Origin: Oscillospiraceae bacterium
Lineage (GTDB): Bacteria; Bacillota; Clostridia; Oscillospirales; QAMX01
Length of the DNA stretch: 8,046 nucleotides
Direction: 5' to 3'
Assembly (NCBI GenBank): GCA_902772625.1
Contig: CACYBP010000283.1
Location: 1 to 8,046 of the forward strand
The notes under the pieces were generated by a model that ran no database searches, was not told the DNA's origin, and saw only the letters and a list, made by a program, of their open reading frames with translations. The translations under genes and the position numbers were made by a program. Of the stretch, positions 1 through 5,861 are shown in pieces. The stretch's first letter is position 1. Each line of letters starts with the position of its first letter.

Positions 1-890
1 GCTTCGCTTTCCTTGTGCATGTCGATGAAGGGAAGCCCGAGCCCTTCCACGTATTCCCGGACGATCGAGGTGGTCTCGTCGTCGTAGCCCCAGCGCATGT
101 AATTCGGACTCTTCACGAAGATCAGGGGGATCCCGTGCTTTTCACAGAGTTCTTTGATCTTCGGGACGTATTTCAGGCTCATCTCGTTGATCTCGGTGCC
201 GTTGTCCACCCGGTCGAAGAAGTTTCCGTCGTTGGTGGTATAGGAATAGATGGGATATCCGCCTTTATATACGCCTGAAAGGTCGTTTTGGAAGAAGAAG
301 GTCAGATCCTCCGCCGAAAGATCGGTCCTGCCGTGATAGCGAAGCAAGGGGAACGCGTAGCCCGCGAAGGTCAGAAGCGTATCCGGCGCGGTGGGATCGG
401 TCTTCCGCATCTGGGCGGATTCGCGCCCGGAAAGCTCCAGAAGGGCGGCGGCCTTATTGAAGGACGGTGGCGTGTAATCGAAAACGTAGCGATTGTAGGA
501 TTCGCGTTTGCCCGTGTTGAACATGGTCAGAAAGAGCGATTCTACCACCACGGCCTTGGGCTTCTGGGTTTTCAGAGCTTCCTCCAGAAGATAATAAGAA
601 GAAGACATCTCCTCGTCCGGCGCGCCGAGGACGTAACCGGTGACGCCGTATTCCTCATAAAGCAACACCGGGCTGACCGACGAATACATGTTGCAGGAGC
701 CGAGGAAGATCACGTCCAGCGTGTTTTCCGGTTCTTTATAAAGGCCTGCGACCTGTCCTCCTTCTTTGCTCTCCGGATCCCACTTCGGGAGGTAGATCAG
801 CGTGAGAGCCGTGAGGATCAAAGCGAAGATCAGAAGGAACAGGAGCCCCTTCAGAATAAATCGCAGCGCAAAAGGCAGCTTTTTCATCAT
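1..890 (-). CDS. SGNH-hydrolase-like membrane-anchored protein, partner of the MBOAT acyltransferase (3' end cut by window edge)
   Basis: I translated this reading frame directly: it is open for 296 codons from ATG at 890 to the left edge, so the C-terminus is missing. Residues 1-11 are basic (MMKKLPFALRF) and about 12-33 form one hydrophobic helix, so the protein is probably an N-terminally anchored extracytoplasmic protein. Residues 58-75 (LDVIFLGSCNMYSSVSP region) match the first block of SGNH/GDSL-like proteins (AlgJ/AlgX/DltD-type partners of MBOAT acyltransferases), followed by the usual YYLLEEALKTQKPKAVVVES segment at about 99-118. The family position that is usually a nucleophilic Ser is Cys66 here. 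The catalytic Asp/His block expected near the C-terminus would lie just past the edge and cannot be checked. A strong AGGAGG sits 8 nt upstream, and the gene follows the acyltransferase stop by 15 nt, so the two are co-transcribed. A second ATG at 887 is also possible. Likely role: terminal acyl transfer to, or deacylation of, a surface polysaccharide. Family assignment is fairly firm; exact activity is unknown. Confidence 0.8.
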   Translation of the reverse strand, partial: MMKKLPFALRFILKGLLFLLIFALILTALTLIYLPKWDPESKEGGQVAGLYKEPENTLDVIFLGSCNMYSSVSPVLLYEEYGVTGYVLGAPDEEMSSSYYLLEEALKTQKPKAVVVESLFLTMFNTGKRESYNRYVFDYTPPSFNKAAALLELSGRESAQMRKTDPTAPDTLLTFAGYAFPLLRYHGRTDLSAEDLTFFFQNDLSGVYKGGYPIYSYTTNDGNFFDRVDNGTEINEMSLKYVPKIKELCEKHGIPLIFVKSPNYMRWGYDDETTSIVREYVEGLGLPFIDMHKESE

Positions 891-898
891 CCGTCTTT

Positions 899-904
899 CC
901 TCCT
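899..904 (-). promoter_or_regulatory. Shine-Dalgarno AGGAGG of the SGNH-like gene
   Basis: On the minus strand GAGGAGG lies between the acyltransferase stop (TGA, 908-906) and ATG at 890, with an 8-nt spacer. It supports the start at 890 and tight translational linkage of the two genes. Confidence 0.8.
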
Positions 905-905
905 C

Positions 906-2408
906 TCAGAATCCCGTGTAGATGAAGCTCGACGCGCTGTATCCGTATCCGTAAACGCCGAAGAGCATGATGGCGAAGATCAGGAGGAAGCAGACCGTCC
1001 ACCGGATCGCCCGGTTCCCGCCCGCAAGCTTTCCGGCGAGGTCGTGCCGGTTTTCATAAAGATCCACCAGGATCACGGTCAGGATCCCCAGCGCCAGCAC
1101 CGCAAGCCCGTACCGGGCGTCAAGGCCGAACACCGTAGAGCCGTTACGAAGTCCGTGGTAAATATACTTCATGAATTCGATCAGATGGAACTTTGAGAAG
1201 ATCGTCCGGATCACCGTGAAGGAGGTCCCGAGATCTCGCCCCCGGAAAAAGATCCAGGAAAAGCCCACGAGAATCGTCGTCAGAAGCCCTTTCCCCATTT
1301 TGGCAAGTCTGGAAGGCTCCTGCTTTTCACTATGGGCCGGCACTTTCTCTTTCTTTTCTTTGTCCTTGCCGGAAAGGCCCTTCAGGAAGCCCTCCGCGAT
1401 CACGTAAAGGCCGTTGAGAAGCCCCCAGATCAGATACCCCCAGTCGGCTCCGTGCCAGATGCCGCTGACCGCGAAGGTCGCGAGGGTGTTGAAATTCTTT
1501 CTGGCCTTCGAGCAGCGGTTGCCGCCGAGAGGAATATAGATATAGTCCCGGAGCCAGACGTTCAGGGACATATGCCAGCGGCGCCAGAATTCCGAGACCG
1601 AAAGCGAAAGATAAGGCTGGCGGAAGTTCTGCTTCAGATCAAAGCCCAGGACCATCGCCGCGCCGAGCGCCGTGTAAGAATACCCCGCGAAATCGGCGTA
1701 GAGCTGCACCGCAAAAAGCACGGTGGCGAAAAGGACCGCGGCCCCGCTGTATTCCGTAAGATTTCCGTATACGGTATCCACGGCGATGGCGGCGGTATCA
1801 GCTACCACCATCTTCATAAAGAGTCCGTAAAGCACCCAGAGCATGCCCTTGCGGAAGCGGAGAAGATCAAATCTGTGCGGTTGGTCAAACTGCGGGAGCA
1901 TGTCCCCCGCCTTTTCGATGGGGCCCTGCACGATCTTCGGGAAGAAGGTCATGTAAAGAGAAAAACGGAAGAGATTCTTTTCCGCGGGCGTTTTCTCTTT
2001 GTATACGTCCACGATATAGGAAATCGCGGTGAAGACGATAAAGCTGATGCCCAAAGGCACCACCAGCGAAAGCCTTACCGGCTCCTTGACGCCGAGGAGA
2101 GAGCCGACATTCGCCGAAAGGAAATTGAAATACTTGTAGAAGACCAGCACCAGGACGTTTGAAAGCACGCCGGCGATCATAAAGGCCTTGCCGCTTTTCC
2201 TGCCGCGTCCCTTTTCGATCAGAAGGCCGAAGCCCCAGGCCGCCAGCGTGGTCAGGATCAGATAGAGGATCAGGATCCAGTCATAGACCGCGTAAAAGAC
2301 GAGGTTTGAAAGAAGCAGGACGGGATTTTTCAGTTTTCGTGGCAGCACGAAGTATAATAGCACCGTGACCGCAAACAGCAGGAAAAAATCCAGCGTATTG
2401 AATGACAT
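906..2408 (-). CDS. MBOAT-family polysaccharide O-acyltransferase (AlgI/DltB-like)
   Basis: A 500-residue polytopic membrane protein with about ten or more hydrophobic segments (for example near 7-23, 29-62, 76-93, 113-135, 187-205, 225-245, 308-340, 375-388, 432-450 and 469-488). MBOAT signatures are clear: ADFAGYSYTALGAA at about 238-251, FWRRWHMSLNVWLRDYIYIPLGG at 274-296 with conserved His279, and SGIWHGADWGYLIWG at 315-329 with the presumed catalytic His319. The family moves an acyl (usually acetyl) group from a cytoplasmic donor across the membrane, as AlgI does for alginate and DltB for D-alanine. The frame extends to a TTG at 2423, but ATG at 2408 is the likely start because AGGAGG lies 6 nt upstream of it. 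A Lys/Glu-rich insert at about 344-371 follows the catalytic His. The gene is first in its own transcription unit, next to a promoter, and is followed by its SGNH-like partner. The substrate is inferred to be the locus polysaccharide. Confidence 0.93.
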   Translation of the reverse strand: MSFNTLDFFLLFAVTVLLYFVLPRKLKNPVLLLSNLVFYAVYDWILILYLILTTLAAWGFGLLIEKGRGRKSGKAFMIAGVLSNVLVLVFYKYFNFLSANVGSLLGVKEPVRLSLVVPLGISFIVFTAISYIVDVYKEKTPAEKNLFRFSLYMTFFPKIVQGPIEKAGDMLPQFDQPHRFDLLRFRKGMLWVLYGLFMKMVVADTAAIAVDTVYGNLTEYSGAAVLFATVLFAVQLYADFAGYSYTALGAAMVLGFDLKQNFRQPYLSLSVSEFWRRWHMSLNVWLRDYIYIPLGGNRCSKARKNFNTLATFAVSGIWHGADWGYLIWGLLNGLYVIAEGFLKGLSGKDKEKKEKVPAHSEKQEPSRLAKMGKGLLTTILVGFSWIFFRGRDLGTSFTVIRTIFSKFHLIEFMKYIYHGLRNGSTVFGLDARYGLAVLALGILTVILVDLYENRHDLAGKLAGGNRAIRWTVCFLLIFAIMLFGVYGYGYSASSFIYTGF

Positions 2409-2414
2409 CGGAAT

Positions 2415-2420
2415 CCTCCT
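2415..2420 (-). promoter_or_regulatory. Shine-Dalgarno AGGAGG that fixes the acyltransferase start at 2408
   Basis: The minus strand reads GAGGAGGATTCCGATG. AGGAGG lies 6 nt before ATG (2408-2406), a normal spacing. The upstream TTG at 2423 overlaps this site and would have no ribosome binding site of its own. Confidence 0.85.
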
Positions 2421-2426
2421 CAAAGC

Positions 2427-2463
2427 GCCGAGAGGGTCCTCCCTCTCCCGGCAAAATCCCGGG
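2427..2463 (-). promoter_or_regulatory. Structured 5' leader of the acyltransferase transcript: two mutually exclusive hairpins
   Basis: Hairpin A pairs GAGAGGG with CCCTCTC (2430-2436 with 2441-2447, 4-nt loop AGGA in the RNA) and is extended by GCC/GGC (2427-2429 with 2450-2452) across a 2-nt bulge. Hairpin B pairs CCCGG with CCGGG (2459-2463 with 2447-2451, 7-nt loop). The two share 2447 and 2450-2451, so the full forms cannot coexist. The structure begins about 25 nt downstream of the predicted transcription start and ends 6 nt upstream of the AGGAGG. No U-run follows hairpin A, so it is not a standard terminator. Possible roles are RNA stability or translational control; no riboswitch class was recognised. 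Confidence 0.45.
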
Positions 2464-2480
2464 AAATCGCGATACGTCCT

Positions 2481-2496
2481 ATTGATTCACGTCAAT
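2481..2496. promoter_or_regulatory. Candidate operator: inverted repeat ATTGA-N6-TCAAT at the transcription start
   Basis: ATTGATTCACGTCAAT has perfect 5-nt arms around a 6-nt centre. It overlaps the downstream end of the predicted -10 box and the predicted start site, where a bound repressor would block initiation. A repeat this short can occur by chance, and no regulator gene is in view. Confidence 0.25.
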
Positions 2497-2523
2497 CATA
2501 TCAGATAATACCCCAAAAAGCAA
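2495..2523 (-). promoter_or_regulatory. Sigma-A-like promoter with extended -10, driving the acyltransferase/SGNH unit
   Basis: On the minus strand the -35 is TTGCTT (2523-2518), a partial match to TTGACA. A 17-nt spacer ends in TGA, and the -10 is TATGAT (2500-2495), giving the extended -10 TGATATGAT. Initiation is predicted near 2488, leaving an 80-nt leader before the ATG at 2408. The -35 box lies within the T-tract of the preceding terminator. The extended -10 compensates for the weak -35. Confidence 0.65.
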
Positions 2524-2557
2524 GCGCGACTTCCGCTTTTCAAGGCGAAAGCCGCGC
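2515..2557 (-). terminator. Rho-independent terminator of the flippase-to-ugd operon
   Basis: Downstream of the ugd stop the minus strand has GCGCGGCTTTCGC (2557-2545), an 8-nt loop, and GCGGAAGTCGCGC (2536-2524). These pair over all 13 positions, two of them G-U. The stem is followed directly by TTGCTTTTT (2523-2515). This is a textbook intrinsic terminator, 29 nt past the stop codon. A perfect palindrome GCCGATCGGC (2556-2565) overlaps the base of its upstream arm. Confidence 0.9.
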
Positions 2558-2586
2558 CGATCGGCATTTTCAGATCAAATACGGGA

Positions 2587-3831
2587 TCAATCGCGCCGGA
2601 AGAGATCGCGGGTGTAGACTTTCTCCTTCACGTCGTCCAGAGAGGGGTCGTACCTGTTTGCCACGATGGCGTCTGAAAGGCGCTTGAATTCTCCGAGGTC
2701 GTTGACGACGCGGCTTCCAAAGAAGGCAACGCCGTCCTCCAGGGTCGGCTCGTAGACGATCACCGAGGCGCCCTTGGCCTTGATGCGCTTCATGACGCCC
2801 TGGATCGAGCTCTGGCGGAAGTTATCGGAATTCGATTTCATGGTCAGACGGTAAACGCCGATCACCGGGGGCTTTTTCTCTTCCGCGTTCCAGGATGCCG
2901 AGGCGGTATAGTATCCGGCCATGTCAAGCACCCGGTCGGCGATGAAATCCTTTCTGGTCCGGTTGGAGGCCACGATGGCCTCGATCAGGTTTTCCGGCAC
3001 GTCCTGATAATTGGCGAGCAGCTGCTTGGTGTCCTTGGGCAGGCAGTATCCGCCGTAGCCGAAGGAAGGATTGTTGTAAAAATTCCCGATCCGGGGATCC
3101 ATCGACACCCCGTCGATGATGCTTTTGGTGTCAAGCCCCTTCATCTCGGCATAAGTGTCCAGCTCGTTGAAGAAGGAAACCCTGAGCGCGAGATAGGTGT
3201 TGGCGAAAAGCTTCACCGCCTCGGCCTCGGTAAGTCCCATGTGAAGCACCGGGATATCCTCTTTTTCGGCGCCCTCCACCAGAAGCGCGGCAAATTCCTC
3301 CGCCGCGCCCCGGGTCGCCCCGTCCGAGCCGACGATGATGCGGCTGGGATAGAGATTGTCATAAAGCGCGTTGGATTCCCGGAGGAATTCCGGGCTGAAT
3401 AAGATTCTATCGTCCCCGGTCTCCCGGCGGAGTCTTGCGGTAAAGCCCACCGGAACGGTGGATTTGATCACGATCACCGCGTCGCGGTTGACGCTTCTGA
3501 CCAGCCTGACCACGCTTTCCACCGCGGAGCAATCGAAGAAATTCTTCTGCGGATCGTAATTGGTGGGCGCCGCCACCACGACGAATTCCGCGTCTCGGTA
3601 GGCCGTCTCTCCGTCGGTCACGGCGCGGAGCGAAAGCTCTCTCTTCCCCTCCCGCGCCTCGGCGAGGTATTTTTCGATATATTTATCCTGCAGGGGCGAG
3701 ATCCCCCGGTTGATCTTGTCCACTTTTTCCGGCAGGATATCCACGGCCGTGACGCGGTTTTTCCCCGCCAGAAGCACCGCCAGGGAGAGGCCCACGTAGC
3801 CGGTCCCGGCGATGGCGATGTGTCGGTTCAT
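2587..3831 (-). CDS. ugd: UDP-glucose 6-dehydrogenase
   Basis: A 414-residue cytoplasmic enzyme oxidising UDP-glucose to UDP-glucuronate with two NAD+. The N-terminal Rossmann motif GTGYVG is at 9-14, with Asp31 closing beta-2 (AVDI), as expected for [11 protein letters not shown] is at 123-130 and FSPEFLRE at 145-152. The central helix with the conserved Lys is at about 205-225 ([14 protein letters not shown], Lys207). The catalytic Cys is Cys263 in [10 protein letters not shown] (258-267). The C-terminal UDP-binding domain follows ([19 protein letters not shown] at about 324-342). Length is close to the family's usual 390-450, with a small insert at about 311-320. ATG at 3831 has AAGGA about 11 nt upstream, and the gap to the nucleotidylyltransferase is 34 nt. 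It is the last gene before the terminator and supplies the epimerase encoded upstream. Confidence 0.96.
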   Translation of the reverse strand: MNRHIAIAGTGYVGLSLAVLLAGKNRVTAVDILPEKVDKINRGISPLQDKYIEKYLAEAREGKRELSLRAVTDGETAYRDAEFVVVAAPTNYDPQKNFFDCSAVESVVRLVRSVNRDAVIVIKSTVPVGFTARLRRETGDDRILFSPEFLRESNALYDNLYPSRIIVGSDGATRGAAEEFAALLVEGAEKEDIPVLHMGLTEAEAVKLFANTYLALRVSFFNELDTYAEMKGLDTKSIIDGVSMDPRIGNFYNNPSFGYGGYCLPKDTKQLLANYQDVPENLIEAIVASNRTRKDFIADRVLDMAGYYTASASWNAEEKKPPVIGVYRLTMKSNSDNFRQSSIQGVMKRIKAKGASVIVYEPTLEDGVAFFGSRVVNDLGEFKRLSDAIVANRYDPSLDDVKEKVYTRDLFRRD

Positions 3832-3865
3832 GTTCTGCTTTTTCCTTTCCGGAGAACCGGGAGCG

Positions 3866-4618
3866 TTATTCCCGTTCTCCCCCGTATCTGATGCCGCGGT
3901 ACTCTCTTTTGACCGCCTCGTAAGTCTCTATCGTGCCGATGTCGTAGCGTTTCCCGGGCATTTCCATGGAATGGATCACGGTGTGCTTTGCCATCCAGGA
4001 GAGAAGCGAGCCCGGCGCGTCGACGCCGCAGCCGTCCCCGATGGCCTCCTCCACCCGCCGTGCGTCCTCCGCCCGGTAAAAATAAAAGGGCGGCGTGCAC
4101 CAGTGGGAGCGGGGTTCCTCCGGCTTTTCCTCAAGGCCGATCAGGCGATCGGACCCGTCCACCTCGCTGACGCCGCTTCTCCGGAGCCGCTTTTCATCGG
4201 CCTCCCAATAGCGCATGGAGGCGGAAGTGCCCTTCTTCCGGGCGTAGTCGATAAACGAAGTCAGGCTGAAATCCAGAAGATTGTCTCCCGCGATGACCAG
4301 AAGATCGTCCTTGACGCCGGTCTCCTTCATGGCGAAGGCGATATCCCGCACCGCGCCGAGACGGGTCTCATTGGTTTCGGTGCCGTCGTCCACCACGGTG
4401 ACGGGAAGGGGATGCTCCTTTGCCCATTTGAGGAAATGCGGCGCGAATTTCCGGTTGCTCACCACGATGTAACCGTCCACAAGGCCGGAGCGGTGGATAT
4501 CCTCCAGAAGCCAGTCAAGGATCGTCTTGTCCCCCACCTTCAGAAGCGGCTTGGGGAAGTTTTCGGTCAGCGGATAAAGCCGCGTGGCGTATCCGGCGGC
4601 CAGGATCAGGCATTTCAT
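3866..4618 (-). CDS. Sugar-1-phosphate nucleotidylyltransferase (RmlA/GlmU-N type), probably forming a UDP- or dTDP-sugar
   Basis: A 250-residue single-domain nucleotidyltransferase. The nucleotide-binding loop [13 protein letters not shown] is at 6-18, and the conserved Lys is Lys23 in the FPKPLL block (21-26). AGDN at 110-113 supplies a metal-binding Asp112, EEKP is at 163-166, and KRYDIG at 223-228 supplies the second metal-binding Asp226. There is no C-terminal left-handed beta-helix, so it is not a bifunctional GlmU. It starts 12 nt after the kinase stop, with GAGGG 7 nt before ATG. Its place directly behind a sugar-1-kinase suggests that it uses the kinase product and NTP to make NDP-sugar plus pyrophosphate. 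With a galacturonokinase this would be UTP + GalA-1-P to UDP-GalA. The family also includes glucose-1-P thymidylyl- and uridylyltransferases, so the exact substrate is inferred from context. Confidence 0.88.
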   Translation of the reverse strand: MKCLILAAGYATRLYPLTENFPKPLLKVGDKTILDWLLEDIHRSGLVDGYIVVSNRKFAPHFLKWAKEHPLPVTVVDDGTETNETRLGAVRDIAFAMKETGVKDDLLVIAGDNLLDFSLTSFIDYARKKGTSASMRYWEADEKRLRRSGVSEVDGSDRLIGLEEKPEEPRSHWCTPPFYFYRAEDARRVEEAIGDGCGVDAPGSLLSWMAKHTVIHSMEMPGKRYDIGTIETYEAVKREYRGIRYGGERE

Positions 4619-4630
4619 GGCGTTTCCCTC

Positions 4631-5833
4631 TTATTCTCCGGCGCCGAGTCCGTCGGCGCTTTGGGCCAGGTGGAAGCTGTATTTTCCCTCAAGATGCGGG
4701 AAGGCCGCCAGATAGGCTTTCCCCACCCGTTCGGAGATCTCCTCGGCCTTGTCGGGATCGATCAGAGCCATGCAGCAGCCCTTGAATCCCGCGCCGGAGA
4801 AGCGTCCGCCGTAGATCCCCGGGGTCTCGGTCATGATCTCGTAAAGCTTGATCTGTTCCGGCGCGCCGGATTCCCAGTTGTGAATGCTGGACCAGCCCGA
4901 CTCGAAACTCAGCCGGCCGTATTCCTCCAGATCGCCGCGCCGCCAGGCTTCGGCTCCTGCCTCCACCCGCCGGAATTCCGTGTACCAGTGCTCGCACCTT
5001 TTGGCCCAGGGCTCGGGCAGGCGGGCCTTATAGGCCTGATAGACCTCGAAGGGGACGTTTCGGGCGTTGGCCTCGTTGAATTTCCCGTACTCCATACCCG
5101 CAAAGGCCATAAGCGCGTACACGCCGCTGCGAAGTTCATCCACCCGCATGTTGTATTTTGACCCGGCGAGGCTGTGCTCCAGTCCCGAGAAGAAGATCGC
5201 GATGGCGTAGGGCTTCATGAGAGGGTTCGCGGGGATGGTCTCGTAAGAGCCGTCGGCGCAGTCCAGATACAGAAGGTGATCCTTTTTCCCAAGGACCTCA
5301 CAGCTTTGATCCAGCGTGCCCACGTTCACGCCGACGTAATTGCGCTCAGCGTCGAAGGCCACGTCGATCAGCTCCCGGTCGGAGAGCGAGACGCCGTTGA
5401 CCCGGCAGAGGGCCGATAGAAAGGCCAGGATCACCGCCGCCGAGGAGGAAAGCCCGCCGATGGGCAGGGTCCCCTCGATCACGCCGCAGACGCCGATCGA
5501 AAGCGTGTGTTTTTTAGACAGCGCCCAGGTGGCGCCCCGGAGATAATCGGCCCAGTCGCCGGTCTTTTTGGGGATCTCCCGGACGTGCCATTGGGCGCGC
5601 TTGGGGAATTGCAGGCTGACCATTTCGATCACACCGTTCTGCTTGGGCCGGAAGGCGATGTGGATCCCTTTGTCGATGGCAAAGCCGGTGATCTTGCCGA
5701 GATTGTGGTCGCTGTGCGCGCCGATGGGGCAAATGCGGTAAGGCGCAAAGGCGATCCCGTCGGGATCGCGCATGTAGATCTCATGAAATCTTTCTTCGCA
5801 AAGCACGTCTTTCTTTCCTTTCCCTTTTTCCAT
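4631..5833 (-). CDS. GHMP-family sugar-1-kinase, probable galacturonokinase (galactokinase relative)
   Basis: A 400-residue GHMP kinase. Motif 1, PYRICPIGAHSDHNLG, is at 31-46. Motif 2, the ATP loop IGGLSSSAA, is at 125-133. The presumed catalytic base is Asp175 in GTLDQSCE. Motif 3, GGRFSGAGFKGCCMAL, is at 342-357. In galactokinases motif 1 reads like RVNLIGEHTDYNGG; here the Glu is replaced by Ala39 and the Tyr by His43. From memory, the plant galacturonokinase has the same RICP(L/I)GAH-DH form, with Ala instead of the Glu that contacts galactose, so galacturonate-1-phosphate is the likely product. The frame extends to a TTG at 5875, but that overlaps the epimerase. ATG at 5833 gives a 13-nt gap and a start consistent with the family. 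No strong Shine-Dalgarno is immediately adjacent; see the hairpin entry upstream. The nucleotidylyltransferase follows at once. Glucuronokinase or galactokinase activity is the alternative. Confidence 0.85.
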   Translation of the reverse strand: MEKGKGKKDVLCEERFHEIYMRDPDGIAFAPYRICPIGAHSDHNLGKITGFAIDKGIHIAFRPKQNGVIEMVSLQFPKRAQWHVREIPKKTGDWADYLRGATWALSKKHTLSIGVCGVIEGTLPIGGLSSSAAVILAFLSALCRVNGVSLSDRELIDVAFDAERNYVGVNVGTLDQSCEVLGKKDHLLYLDCADGSYETIPANPLMKPYAIAIFFSGLEHSLAGSKYNMRVDELRSGVYALMAFAGMEYGKFNEANARNVPFEVYQAYKARLPEPWAKRCEHWYTEFRRVEAGAEAWRRGDLEEYGRLSFESGWSSIHNWESGAPEQIKLYEIMTETPGIYGGRFSGAGFKGCCMALIDPDKAEEISERVGKAYLAAFPHLEGKYSFHLAQSADGLGAGE

Positions 5834-5861
5834 CTCGTCCCGCTTATCAGCGGTACTCCTT
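5834..5861 (-). promoter_or_regulatory. Distant Shine-Dalgarno plus hairpin before the kinase start (possible hairpin-bridged ribosome binding site)
   Basis: The minus strand has AAGGAG (5861-5856), then TA, a perfect 5-bp hairpin CCGCT-GATA-AGCGG (5853-5840), GACGAG, and ATG at 5833. Linear spacing is 22 nt, too long, but folding out the 14-nt hairpin leaves 8 nt, which is ideal. The epimerase TGA (5849-5847) lies at the loop, so the upstream ribosome would open this structure on terminating. Confidence 0.4.

Noticed and set aside
288..1196. 302-residue plus-strand open frame spanning the SGNH/MBOAT junction
   Set aside because: Antisense to two well-supported genes; composition is Arg/Gln/Glu-rich with no domain; the minus-strand SGNH frame is clearly the coding one.
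2409..2423. Upstream TTG start adding five residues to the acyltransferase
   Set aside because: It overlaps the AGGAGG that serves ATG at 2408 and has no ribosome binding site itself.
2427..2452. Leader hairpin as a second terminator or attenuator
   Set aside because: Only a short TTT follows several bases later, not a U-run, so intrinsic termination is unlikely; kept only as leader structure.
3812..5161. 449-residue plus-strand open frame opposite ugd, the nucleotidyltransferase and the kinase
   Set aside because: It lies antisense across parts of three genes with clear catalytic motifs, has no recognisable family, and is Pro/Gly/His/Arg-rich as expected of a shadow frame in GC-rich DNA.
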